A stretch of DNA of 64,000 nucleotides from Salminus brasiliensis (Eukaryota > Chordata > Actinopteri > Characiformes > Bryconidae), in NCBI RefSeq assembly GCF_030463535.1, contig NC_132898.1, forward strand, positions 23,886,162 to 23,950,161. The letters run 5' to 3'. Below are positions 34,571-48,400 of this stretch, piece after piece; positions within the stretch are counted from its first letter, which is position 1; the number at the start of each line of letters is the position of its first letter. Position numbers and translations under genes: made by a program. Below the pieces are notes generated by a model. It was not told where the DNA came from and did not search any database. It saw only the letters and a list, made by a program, of their open reading frames with translations.

Positions 34571-35084
34571 AAAAACGTGAAATGAGCGAATATAAACAAT
34601 CCTCAATGAGTGTGTATTAATATTGTGACATGACCATTAAGAGCGTATATAAACAAACGTCTCACAGAGCGCCCCAAAATAATTAACCTATTCATGCCTA
34701 GATAAATGTATATTGTGGAGGAACGACAGTACAGAAGCTGTCCTAATTTATCTAAAGTCATTAATTACAGGTTGGATGGATCAGACTGAACCCACTTATA
34801 ATATTTAATGACGTGCAATTTTCATACTTGTGTGCTCAGGTAAAGTCAGAAAAACACATGAACCCCCAAAAAATAAATAAATCAAATATGGAAGTTAATG
34901 GCTAAAGCACGCTAACAATGATTTGAGAACAACTAACATCAAACACTTTCTGAATTAATCTTGTTTATTAAAGAACTCTTTATAAACAATGTATAACAAA
35001 ATATATACACATTTAATATTTACAATCCAGTGTATTAAACTATTTATGGAGTTATTCTAGAAGTCCGTTAGTCCAAAACACACG

Positions 35085-35265
35085 TTTCATTTATATAGCT
35101 CCATTTCTTAAATGCTCCAGAGCGTCCAGTTCTATTGGTCAGTGCTTTTCTATGGAGATAGACATATAAGCTGAACGCCTGTGTCAGCAATAGGTGAACC
35201 TTTATGCAGCTGGAGTCACTAAAAAGGGGTGTCCACAAACTTTATGGATGGACACACAGTGTATT
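35085..35265. mobile_element. MITE fragment, 3357-3884 family
   Basis: Only the right half is present (agagcgtccagttctattgg to the tgtccacaaac end and acagtgta). Confidence 0.6.
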
Positions 35266-35431
35266 TGAGATAGTCACTGTTTATACTGCTTCACCAGAAA
35301 AGCAGAGACAGATCCTTCAATGAAGAACATCAGTGTAAGACAATGAAAACATCTGATGTTCTACCTGACTTCCAGTGTGTCTATATATACACATTTATAT
35401 CTATATACATACATACATTCATGCGCAGACA

Positions 35432-35856
35432 TACACTATACGGACAAAAGTATTGGGACACCTCTTTATGTATTGCTTCTTCCGAAATTCAGGGAATTCA
35501 AACAAAAAAGAGCTTTTGTTGAAGTAACTGTCTCTACTGTCCAGGGAAGAAGGCTTCCTACTACATTCTGATGCATTGCTGTAAGGATCTGATTGCTTTC
35601 ACTGACGAGTGGATGCTCACACTGAGCTCATCCCAAAAGTACCACTCAATGCTGGGGGGCTTAATACTTCTGTGTACTTTATGTGTGGCATTAGGCATGG
35701 TGCCAGTAGGTTAATGTTTATCTGCTGCAGAGCGTCCTATTCTTTTGACAATACTTCTCCCTTCAGGCAAGCTGTGTCAGCAATGGATGCAACGTAATGT
35801 AGATGAATGCATTAATTAGAAGGGGTGTCCACACACATTTGGACACAGTGTACATA
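35432..35856. mobile_element. MITE, 3357-3884 family, best-preserved ends
   Basis: Starts acactatacggacaaaagta and ends with tgtccacacacatttggaca followed by cagtgta, the inverted repeats of the family. Confidence 0.75.
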
Positions 35857-36329
35857 ACCTGAGATTGTGGTCAAGTGTCCTTTTGGTTGACCACCAAGCT
35901 GCCATCAGTCCTCCACTTGGGGAGAAACTCAATCTTCTGAAAATCTTCTAAAATTGGAGCGAAGCTCATTCCAGCCTGGACCTGGCGTGCTGAACTCAGG
36001 AGGGCTGCAACACTGAGGTGGAGCTGGACATGTTTGAGCGTGTCACTAGCCTCAATCTCCAGGTGACTAACCCTTCAGGACAGACAACGTGCTGGGTTCT
36101 GTCCTGCGCTGGGATCGGTCCTGCGCTGGAATCCAGGGAGGGAGTGATGGTGTCACACATGTGGGAGACAGTGACTTTCCTTCATAGTGACTCAGCCTTC
36201 ATTCAGTTCCTACAGCAAAGCTGTGCCGGATACAGAGCAGGGACGGGCGTTGTTAATTAATGGTGTGCATAGCCCTCTGTGCTTCAGTGTTCTTTTACGT
36301 TATAATATTCAGTTAGGTATTCAGAAGGC

Positions 36330-36372
36330 ATATACAGTGACATGCAAAAGTTTGGACACCCTTGGTCAAACC
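36330..36372. mobile_element. Solo Tc1-like terminal repeat
   Basis: acagtgacatgcaaaagttt followed by ggacacccttgg resembles the end of another Tc1-like family. The opposite end was not found. Confidence 0.45.
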
Positions 36373-36782
36373 TCTGCGAATAGCTAAGCGACTTAAAGCT
36401 GAAACATTTATTATATATTTTATGCAGATTATATATATATATATATATATCTGTATTATTATTACTATTATTATTATTATCAATAATAATATATATCAGT
36501 ATCTCAAACTTTTTAGTAAATCTTGTCAACTGGTAGTGTTTTATATCACACCAAACACAAAGAAACATCTCTAAATCAACTCAACCAGGTCCACAAAAGA
36601 GGACCATTTTTGTGCCAGCTGTGTCAAATAGCTGCTAAACCTTCAGTTTAGTCCAATTTAAATAAAAAAAGCTATGAAATAATTTCCTATTAGGAAATTT
36701 CAATGCTATTTGTTTAAAAATGTGGAGATTTTAACAGCCCATCCCTAATCCAGTCACGCTGTCGATCGACTGCTCATGTTTG

Positions 36783-37465
36783 CTATCTTTGCAGAGGGAG
36801 TGTCTCCTCCTCCAGAGTCTCCTCCTGTGTGAGCACTGAATCAGCATGTGGTCGCAGTCCTTTCCCCGAACTCTTCAGCCCCTTGGTCAGCCTCCTGGAG
36901 GCCGTCCTCAGCCAGAGCAACCTCTTTAGCCGCATGCTAATGCTACCTGGCCGCTCCGGGCAGAGTTGCGCTAGCAGCTGGTGGCTCTCAGAGGGCAGAT
37001 CATAGAGCTCCAGACCTCGAAAAAGCTCGGGCATGTCTTTTTTCACGAGTCCCTGAGAGTCAAAGTGCACCAGAGTAAAGTGCTCAGCAGCGCCTCCCTT
37101 CAAGTGGGCAGAGAAAATGCAGTTTAGGGCGGAACCAAAGACATCCGAAAAGCAAGGAGGAGTCCTGTTATCTGCTTTTCCTTGTTTTCCCACTCCTGCC
37201 CCCTCTCCGGTCCAGCTGTCCCAGCAAGCTTCAGCCATGTCCAGTGCGGAATCAGACAGCACCACCAGGGCTTTGCCCCCGTGTTTCTGAAGCTGGGTTA
37301 GTTTAGAGTGGAACCACGGCCCTGGACCCCAGGAGCCCACCTCCTTCTGACTCCACAGGTCCAAACACACCCCAAACCCCAGCTCAGACAGCTGCACAGC
37401 CAGCGCACACACACTGCCTGGATCAGTTCCACACGCATGCAGAAGCAGAACTTCACCACCAGCTT
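36783..37465 (-). CDS. il17rc: il17rc terminal exon: SEFIR domain and cytoplasmic tail
   Basis: 226 codons plus stop TAG at 36783-36785, acceptor ctctctgcag. It encodes the whole SEFIR fold and a basic tail (RLKRLLWLRTASRRL) ending in an acidic stretch (TQEETLEEETL). The acceptor is preceded by more than 400 nt of CT-type microsatellite. Confidence 0.88.
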
Positions 37466-37466
37466 C

Positions 37467-37541
<75 letters not shown>

Positions 37542-37572
37542 AAGAGGGAGAGGAGAGAGTGAGAATAAAGAG

Positions 37573-37640
<68 letters not shown>

Positions 37641-37748
37641 GAATAAAGAGGGAGAGGAGAGAGTGAGAATAAAGAGGGAGAAGAGAGAGAGAGAGAGAGA
37701 GAGACAGCGAGAGAATAAAGAGGGAGAGGAGAGAGTGAGAATAAAGAG

Positions 37749-37798
<50 letters not shown>

Positions 37799-38094
37799 GA
37801 ATAAAGAGGGAGAGGAGAGAGTGAGAATAAAGAGGGAGAGGAGGAGAGAAAGAGAGAAAGCAAAAAAGAGAGAAAGTGCAGATTATTTAATTATGGTTAT
37901 TGGACATGAATTTAAATAGGTGTTGAATTGCATGTGTGTGTATGTGTGTGTGTGTACCTCCAGAGTGGTGTGTTTTCTCCCAGTCTGAAACACAGCCTGT
38001 CAAAAACACAGATAACAAATCAGACTTACCACACAGTGACCCCCAGTGTATAACACACACACACACACACACACTGAGTAGCCATCATACAGTC

Positions 38095-38148
<54 letters not shown>

Positions 38149-41100
38149 CATTGTGTAACAGAGTAACTGGAGTAAATAAATGTCACTGGGGAGGAGCAAC
38201 ATCAATGGAATTATTGTGAACAAGTGGTCTCAACACACACACACGCACACATACACACACACACATACACACACACACACGGAAGAACCCAGCCTGCTTG
38301 ACAATAAACAATGAACTGAGCTCTCTCACAGTGAGACCTCATCAACCCCTCAGCTCTCAGAACTGAATGTATGACTTTATCCATTCATTATAACAGCTTC
38401 CGCTTCTGTAATCTGATTGGCTGAGGCACTCTATTACAGACGAGTCACAGCAATCACAGCATCTGTGAATCTCTCAGCATTCAAATACAGTATTAAAGGA
38501 ATATTTATCCACACAATTCATCATTCAGAACAATATGATTAATGGACAAAAGTATTGGGACATTGACACATTACACCAACAGAAGCTTTTATGACATCCC
38601 ATTCTAAATCTATAGCCATTAATTATGCTCTGTAGACTGAATTCATTGAGCCACGCCTCAATTCAGTGAGCTCTTTAGAATCACCCATTCTTTCCCATGC
38701 AGGGCTAGAGTTTATACACCTCTTGCAACAAGACTAAATTGAACACCTTAATTCAATGATTAGGAGGTGTGTCCCAATACTTGTGTCCATATATTGTATA
38801 TAGTGTTTTAATGCAGCAAAAGTGAATGTTCCCTGATGAACAACAGCAAAACGTCCACTGACCTCTGAATCTTCTCCTCAGTAAACACACTCCGATCCCA
38901 ACCAGGCAGAAAAGCAGAAGCATCACAAGCACAGGCATGCTCCAGCGCCCCCTGTGGGCTAAAGGACACATTACAGACAGTGATGAAACAACAGTGATGC
39001 ATTTAGAAACCAAGCATTTCAGAGTACCGCAGACAGAATGAACAATCCCCCTTTGTTAAGCATAACAATAACTGTTATATAAGCTATAAGATGTCTAAAT
39101 GAGAATGAAAACTTTCATAACTTTAATACATGTAAATGTATTAAGTGATTTTTGAACTTTCTGGAAGTCATTCATCATTAAATATGGTTTCTATAATGTT
39201 GCTAGATAATTGCTATAGTGTTGCTAGAGGCAGTGGTGGCTCAGCGGTTAGAGCTCCAGGTTATTAATGACAGGGTTGTGGGTACGATACCCTGGCTCGG
39301 CAAGCTACCACTGTTGGGCCCTTGAGCAAGGCCCTTCACCCTCTCTGCTCCCCAAGTGCTAGATTTGGATGCCCACTGCTCTGTTTGTGTGTGTGCTCAC
39401 TGCCCCTAGTTCACTACTATGTGTGTGTTTACTACCACAGATGGATCAAATGCGGAGAACACATATCGCTGTACATCGCAGTACAGTGACAAATACTTGC
39501 ACCTTAGGTGGAAGGCAGATAGTTGATAAGGTACCCTGTGTGGTTGCTGGCGTGTTGGCAAGTGGTTGCTGTGATGTTGCTAGTGTATTTGTATCATGGT
39601 GATATAAACAGTGTCTTTGATCAAAAAGCTGTTTACAAGCCTGAATCAGAGTCAAAAAATTATTAACTATTTGATTGAATATCAGATAAATATAAATTGG
39701 AATTACAATAAAATTATAGTAACCATAATAAACAGAGTGAGGCACCTGAAAAATGCTAGAATACAGGTACTGAACAAAAGACACAGTGAGTGAATTGGCC
39801 TGAAGTTTCAGCACCACTCTGACCCCTCTGATCCCCTCAGACCTGAATAAAAAAAGACCATAAAAAGAGATGAATAGAGAAACTCACTGTCATGTTGACA
39901 CACAGGATCAGATATCCTTCCATCCACCTTAAACTGCAAAAACACAAATAAAGAAGGTATATAGACTTTGTGATGTTTGCATGGAAAGCAGTTCTCTCAT
40001 GCTGAACAAACACACTATAGGAAAGAGTAGATGAGATACCATCACACAGTGCAGGAAGTGCCTCTCAGAGCTGAAGTCCTCAAACGCCCCAGACGTCTGG
40101 AAAGGTTCAGAGAAAGACATTCACCAAAGTCAGTAACCTCACCTCAGCACCAAGTAATAACTGACAGGAACGGCACTGTCAAAGGGTCACACCACATTGG
40201 GCAGCGGTGGCTCAGTGGTTTGAGCACTAGGTTATTGTGGTTTGTCGGCAGCTCAGCAAGTCTCTTAACTCTCTCTGCTTCTCGGTGCTGCCCAACGCTC
40301 TGGGCATGAGTGCTCACTATATCACTGTATCACTGTGTGTTTGCTCACCAGTGTGTATGTGTGTGTTCCAGAGTAGAACCATATTAGAATAAAGGAGGAG
40401 AACTATAACCATCCCGACAGTGAAGCATGGTGGTGGCAGCATCACACAAATAGCAGAGATATGCAATTTCTCAACGGGTCTTCTTGTTTAAACTGAACTT
40501 CTAAACATATGCAAGTTATTACATAACTATGTAAATAATGCTGTAATAATGCTGTATTTCTGTATTCATAGATTTAATCCAAGGTGTCTATGGTTTAAAC
40601 TCCATAACAGCCGTGTAAACAACGACTTACTAATGTAATTAGAAGTGGGTAATGTTGCTGTGTGCGTGTGTGAGTGTGTACTCACCCAAAGTACAGTGTT
40701 GTTCTCCGACCATTTAGAACTCTTGTTACGTTGGACTCTGAACCCTGGCACTTCCTTACAGTCGCTTCCTGACCCTGCTCCCATTCGGCACGGCCATACT
40801 TCAGCCTCCAGCCTGCAGGGGGCGCTCAAGGTCCAGCTCAACACCGGACGCCCTTCGTTGCTCTTAGTGTGACCCACAGAGAGGGAAACATTCCTAACCG
40901 CATTCTCTCTGAATTCTGGAAGTAAAGGAATGCGGCAAGGTTACGGGGTGGTGAGTCAGCTAGTTAGTAATGAGGAACTGTTGTAAAGGAGAATTCTGCT
41001 GTTTTTAGACTGAACACTTTATTAGATCCTTTGTAGGAAATTTGAGACCTTACAAAACATCAGCAGCATGTTCGCTAGAAATCAGATACCTTGTTCAATA

Positions 41101-42412
41101 AGACACTTTGTTCAATAATTTGGGCCTAGTTTTGTCTTTTATTGTAGATTACTTAGCCTGAGCAAGGTACTATAAAAGTGCATTGCCCTGCAAAGGTATT
41201 TAACTGTCTGATTAGTTGGGATGACAAATGCCTTTTATTTTGTGTTGTGTCATATTTGCGTCATTTATTGTAATGCACTTGTCTTATTTGTCTTATTTGA
41301 CCCTAAAAATATGCTGTCCATTGTTGTCCAAGCACTGCAGTTCATCATGTTAATTGATTACTGATGACTCAATACTCTGACAGTTCAATTAGGACACAAT
41401 GTCTTTATATTACAGCTACATATAAAGGACTAGGACTACACAGCATGCTGACCAAAAGGTAAGTCCAAGACTAGGCTTAATCCCACTCTGGACAACTGAC
41501 CCTTAGAGTCCAATATTATCAATATTTTTATTAAGCTTGGTAGGCATTACCTTCACTTTTAGAAAAAGGGCAATGTGCAGTCCGAGAACCATTAGTCCAA
41601 GCCTAACACAAACACACACACACACACAGAGCAGTTAAATACAAGTCATGCAACACTGAGTAACAATGACTCACATAAAGCCACATAAAAAAACGTGGGT
41701 GTAAACGACGCACTCAAGCCGCATTTGAACCAGATCCAAATCTGATCACTCAAACCCCCTAAGAGGGTGGTCTGAGACGTATTCGATCTACATGTTATAG
41801 CAGTGTAAACAGATCCGTCTCACCAACCAAAATCCCTCCCAGTACAACCGGAAAACACCAGGGATGACTGTTGTGCAATGAAGGAATTTGCATACTGCGT
41901 CCCACTCAGCAATCAGATTTTTAGTCTGACTAACCGGAGACGCATTTGACGCAGTGTAAAAGCATGTGGCTATCAGGATACAATCCAGATACTAGTGCCA
42001 TGAAGTGACCGAGTGTAAACGGGGTCAAATAACTTCACTTAGACTTCAATTAGACATAATCTGATGTTTAATGCTAGTAGATCCATCCATGTGTCCTCTG
42101 CTTTGACAGTCCCACTTCAACTAAGAGTACACTGTAAAAAATGTAGTCAGTCCACCTTAAAATGATGTCAACTAGTTTAGTCAAAAATTCCTCCTAAATC
42201 ATGTTTCACTTCTTTACATCTCAGACTTTAGTAAATGAAACTTACTAAAGTCTGATTACAATTATGTTTAGTCTATAGCTCCTTCCCCCTATCTGCTTGC
42301 TGTTTATTCCCATCTGCAGGTTAGAGCACCCCCTTTTTACATGAAGGGAGGCCTTCCTATTCTCAGACTCCTGAACATGGAGGGCTATGGCGTTGATAGG
42401 ATTCAAACGTAT

Positions 42413-42457
<45 letters not shown>

Positions 42458-45400
42458 GCCTCTTGGGAAGCAAGCAAGTAGACAGCTGGGCCACTCTACA
42501 GAGCTGTGAAACCATCTACATTTCTGCATCCAAAGTAAATTTACTTACTTACTAAGTGTGTTTTTATGTCATGTAATTTCACAGCTGTAGGGTGGCGCAA
42601 CTGTCTAACTGCCGCTCATCAAGTGTGAGGAGATCTTAAGTTCAAATCCCAGCAAGGGATCAGCACTCAGTTGTCAAAAGGCTTCCTCCCAGTCTGGGGA
42701 TGTCATGTGATAAGGGGGAGTTATAACTTGCAGATGGGAATAAACAGTAAACAGACAGAGTGGGAGGAGCTACAGACAAAATGCCTTACACAATATTTAA
42801 TCAGCTGCAGCTCATTTACTAATGTTTTTCAAGTTCAGCTCAGTATGTATTGTTGACCGAACAACATGCAGAAGTAAGGAATGTGAGATAGAAAAACTGT
42901 TTTCAACTTTCAACTCAAAAACTCTTACTGCATGCTTTTCAGTTGACCTGGCATTGTTTACAGTGCATGTGAATGAGTTGATTAGCTAGGCCAGGTGTGC
43001 TGGGAGCAGAGAAAGCAATAAAGTGGTCAGGGGTATCTACTGTGAAGCTACAGATTATGTTCCACAGTTATGAGAGTGAGGAGTTCAAGTCTGGAGCTGA
43101 AACAGGGGTGCAGTACCTCAAAACACATGCAGGAGGTGATGGTGTGCAGGGGAATGGATGACTGGGATTTCTGCAGTAAAAGAAGGGTCAAAACCAGTTA
43201 AAAAGCACTCTAACCAAACCAGAACACACAAGAAACAACTTTCTAATATATGTTTTGGCTCTGTAGCCGCTCTGATTATACACTGTGATAAAAACCCCGG
43301 CCCTGTAGGCTTGGGAAAGCGAAGGTGAGCTGTGGAACTCACTTAACTGTGGAGAAAGGCGTGACCAAACAAACACACAGCATCTCTTACCCAACATGTT
43401 CCCATCAGCCCTCGTTTCACACAGATGTGCAGCGGCTCAGGGTGAGTCACATCCTCATCAACCACTTTCAGTTCAACCACCTTCTTCAGCCTGTCTATCA
43501 ATGGGATGACTCTGGGAGCTGTTCAACACAACAATACTTTTACGTACAGCCACTGACTTTATGTTTATTTGACTTTATTCTAATGTTATATAGAGTTTTA
43601 CAGGTAGACACTCTTACTGACCACTGACTTTATGTTTATTTGGCTTTATTCTAATGTTATATAGAGTTTTACAAGTAGACACTCTCACTGACCACTGACT
43701 TTGTGTTTATTTGGGTTTATTCTAATGTTGTATAGTTTTACAGGTAGACACTCTCACTTGCACAGCAGGGTTTAGGTGGAATTAAACATGCAGGCTACAG
43801 TTACAGAAATAAGAAATTATATACTCACTTTTACATTCTTCTAAATCTGCATAAGGACAAACTGTGAAAAAAAGAGAACACACTGTCACTGACTTAAAAT
43901 ATGCAGCACTGGCTAAGCCAGTGTACAGTGTGTAGACTAAAAATGTTCATCTTGTCTAGAGTGACTGGCAGTTTTAACAGGTCGGAGAATGCAGTGTTGA
44001 AAGTCTTGCCCAAAGATTACACAAAGTTGGTGTGCCTGCCTGGGCACCTAACTGAACCACAGTCTGCTGTGTTACTCTAGACACTTTTCAGATTGTGTAC
44101 AGGCTTAGGTACCAAAAAGTGTGTGTGTGTGTGTATGGGTTGAGGGGGGGTGGGAGAAGAGGGGGTAATGCCTCTGCTGCGATTTTAGCACCATGCTTGG
44201 AATAAAGCCATAGTAGTGAAACATGGTAGTATGCAGATTGATTTATGATAGTGTGGACAGCCAATGAGCACAAGACACATCTCAGTCTGGACGCTCAAAG
44301 TGTCTGTAGTGTCACTCTCAGCACAACAGACAACGACCAGGTCAAATCCAGAGCGACCTGTCTTGCTAAAGGAGGAGACCAGCCACTGCTTAAAAATATC
44401 AATATGAGTTCTTGTAACATTCAACATGGCGTCTCTTTACGAATTAGATGGAAAGTCCCGCCTTTCAAAAAAAGAGCCAGTTTGCTGGATCACATGTTTT
44501 TTGGGAAATGCTGCAAACTATTAATTTGACTAGGGATTTAAAATATGAAGATGTGAAATATGAAGATAAATATGAAGTATACTCTTTCAATTCATAGCGA
44601 TGGGACCCTGGTCTTGTGGAAATAACTGCCCGGCGGCATTTCAAAGATGACTGCTGAGTGAACAGACTTGCCTATAGGGACTTTGATGAAGGCGCCTATA
44701 TTGTTACCGCAGCAACCCATTAACACACATAAATCTATGCAAATCAAAGTCTATTACAGTGACTTGCCCACTCTAAAAGGTAGGTTTTGTTTTTAATAAG
44801 CCATTCTGTTGTGGACTTGCTTTGGTGTTTTGGCTCATTGTCCTGTTGCATCACCCAACGTCTACAGAGTTTCAGCTGATGTACAGACACTCTCACATTA
44901 TCCTGTAGACTTTATTGATACACTTGGGAATTCATCTTTTCCTCAGTGATTATAAGCTGGCCAGGCCCTGATGCAGCAAAGCAGGACCAAACCATTATGT
45001 TCCTTCCACTACACTATTTTGGTTGGGGAGATATTTTCATGGTGGTGTGCAGTGCCTTTTTTACCCCAGATGTAGCGCTGCGTGTTCATTCCAAATAGTT
45101 CAATCTTAGTTTCAGAATATATTGGCAAAATGAGTTCATTGGGTACATTTTGCCTGTACCATTGTGGAGTGTCACTGTGCTCTTTTGCAAACATTAGGCA
45201 TGCAGCTATGTCCTTTTTTAGTAAGCAGTGGGTTCCTTCGTGGTGTCCTGCCATAGACACCCACAGGTTTTACAGACTGTAGACTCATGAACACAGATGT
45301 TAGCCTGTACCAATGACGTCTTCAAATCTTTGGCTGTCACTCAGGGTTGTTCTTTACCCCACTGATGGGGCTCTGTTGTGCTCTTGGGGTCATTTTGACT

Positions 45401-48400
45401 GGGCGCCCACATCTTGGCAGAGTAACCACAGTCCCAAATTGTCTCCATTTGTAGATTTGCCTTACTGTAGACTGGTGAATTTCTCAAGAATTTCTTCCAG
45501 CTTCATGTAAATCAACAATTTTTGATTGTACATCCTCTGAAAGCTCTTTTTGGTGAGGCATTGTTCATATCCACGTATCCTTCTTGCATGGAAACAGTTT
45601 TTCATTAGTCGTTGTTTTTTATTAGTCAAAGTAGCTCTAGACCACACCTCCAAACTCATTTTCTTAAGAAGAAATCATTAAGTCAAGGGTTCACATTGCA
45701 CTGTGAGGTTTTTATGGTTGTTCTTAATGAAGACATGAATTCATTTTTGTGTTTTGGCACATTATATTTGACTTGACTTGTCAAGTCAGATGAGGATCAG
45801 ATCATATTTTATGACAAATTAATGCAGAAAAGCATATTAAAGGGTTTCACATACATTTTATTGCCACTGTAAACACACTTCACTACTAAAGCTAATTATT
45901 AGCACTGAAAATGTTATTTCCAAACTGCAAATAGTGACATTTCAATAACTAAAGCGTGGCCTTATAATTCCCATTTTTAATATAGTCATTATTCTGACAT
46001 CACTGTTTCTGATTTACACATACCGCAGTACCCACAACCCCCTCTCAGGGGTCTTTGTTTCAGTTTTTAAGCACACTGTTGTTTTTTTTCCTCCCGAGCT
46101 CACAGCAGAAGCCATCCAAAAGGAATGAATATCTCCTAGGGACAAAAGCTTTCTCGCTCTCTGAAGGAAGGTGAAGGAGTTTGCTCGAGGCACTTTGCAA
46201 ACAGCACCTTCTTATCAGTTAAGATCAATCTTGTGCCTTTCTGTTTTACAGTTGCTCTGCTAACCCGGAGCTGCCACCTGCGAGGCGTGTCTGATATGAC
46301 TGAAGTGCAACCTCACCTTCGCTCAGCGGGGGAAGCGTGACCGACAGATTGAAGGAATTGACCGTGACGTTCACACGACTGCCCAGGAACACATCTCTGT
46401 ACTCCACCACCCTCAGCTGCTGAGAACAAAACACACAGACAGTTAGAGCAATGGTAAGTCCCTCTAATACGGCCACAACAGCTCGGAGACGTCGAGGCAG
46501 GTACTCCACTAGACCTCTGAAGATGTCCTGTGGTATTGGGCACCAAGCAGATTCTTTAAGTTCTGTAAGTTGTAAGGTGGTGCCTCCATTAGCATCAGTG
46601 AGCCTTGAGCGCCCATGACCCTGTCTCTGGTTCAAAGGTTGTCATTTCTTGGAGATTTTTGTGTGAGTACTGACCACTGCATATTTCGGGAACACCCTAC
46701 AGGACCTGCCTGATGTTCTAGAGATGTTCTGACCCAGTCAGTTGTCTAGCCATCACAGCATGGTTCTGGTCAAAGTGTCACAGGTCCTTAGGCTTGCCCA
46801 TTTTACTGCTTTTAACACATCCCCTTTAAGAACTGACTGTTCACTTTCTGAATAATGTATCCCACCCTGTGCCAGGAGCCACTGGAACCAGATGATTAGT
46901 GCTATTCACTCCAGCTGGCAGTGGTTTTAATGTTAAGGCTGATTAGTATACGTTATGGCTGATTAGTATAATATCCTATTAGTATAATATAATTTTTTAA
47001 TATATAAATAATATGTATAAAAGATAGCGAGAGAGGTGTGTATATATATGGTTTTAATGTTATGGCTGATTAGTATAATGTCCTGCTGTGTTCTCTGATT
47101 AACAGTACATATGATTCACAATCACCCATGGAACATTAAAGTCATAGTTATAATGACAGCTTGGACTTGCGTAACATGTTTATTCACAGGATCTTGAGAA
47201 ACAGCTTGCCCATCTGGTGACTGTGACTCTTAGCTGTATTACAGTTAGCTAATACACACAGACGTGTGTTATTCCTGTAAGCACACATCATTCCTTAAAT
47301 TACTGACTGACTGCCTGGCATTAAACTCCATAACATAAACTCCACAAAGCTTCACTGTAATTCACTTTACTTCACAGCACTCTTTAAAAGGAGGTTCTTC
47401 AGTAAAAGCAGTAGCTCTAGAAAGAACGTGGCAAAATTAGAATTTAAATGCTTAAACGTTTTAAAAAATTTATTATTTCATTTTGAAAAATGTTTCTTTA
47501 ACGCTTAATGATGGTAGAATCCTTTTTGGAGGTGTGTAGAACCCATTTTAAAGGCTTGTACCCTGTGTAAGTGATTCTGGATGAATTGACTAATCTAATT
47601 GCTCTAAGTTACTTGGAATAAACCCTTATAATAGACGTCCATTCAAAGTTAAGGGCATCAGTTGTTTACTGATATTGATACTGTTTACTTGTGGGGTTAA
47701 GAGCAAAAATACAAAGATCCCCCAATTTTACTGTTAACTAGACTGATTAGAGAAGTAGAGAACAAAAACAGCATAGTGGAGCTTTTAGTGAAGTTGCTTT
47801 AGTGTAGATGCATATTGCCACTGTCCAAAAACAAAGCATATCTCCAATATTCCCCTTTTTTCTGCATCATGACAACCGACAACAGAGGTTCAGTTTTTTT
47901 TGCAGTCCCGTGTAAACTTCCCATTCTGGAGATTATTACTGATAATAAGTGCAGATCTGAAAGATTTGCTTTAACTCCGAGCCTGGAGGGTCAGTTAGGT
48001 TTAAGGCCCACCTCAGCGTTTGCCCGATTTCTGCGTGCAGCCGTCGTCACTGTGAAGGAGATCCTCCTGTACTGAGGAAGGTTGGGCCCAGAATAGTAGC
48101 GCACTGTTATACCAGCTGCAACACACACATTGACACATACACACACAAACACCATGCAACATTAACAACATACAAACCCACAAACAGAGGAGAAATGAGT
48201 ATAAAGGAGAGACTCATTCATGATTGTGCTCTCTCAGACTCCGGCTACTGATGGCAAAGCACCATGGCTCAGGTTTTGAACTTGTGACCTCCAGCAAATA
48301 GTGGCAGAGCATTAGACCGCTAAGCCACTCAGCCCTGATCACGTACAATTTTAATATCAATACTTTCTAAATATGTCACTGAATGTCATTTCATTTAAGC

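Noticed and set aside
37453-37863. 136-codon minus-strand frame of Leu/Ser repeats
   Set aside because: Pure GA/CT microsatellite translation.
39225-39310. Functional tRNA gene
   Set aside because: The boxes belong to a SINE head: the fold is incomplete and the sequence continues into a SINE body.
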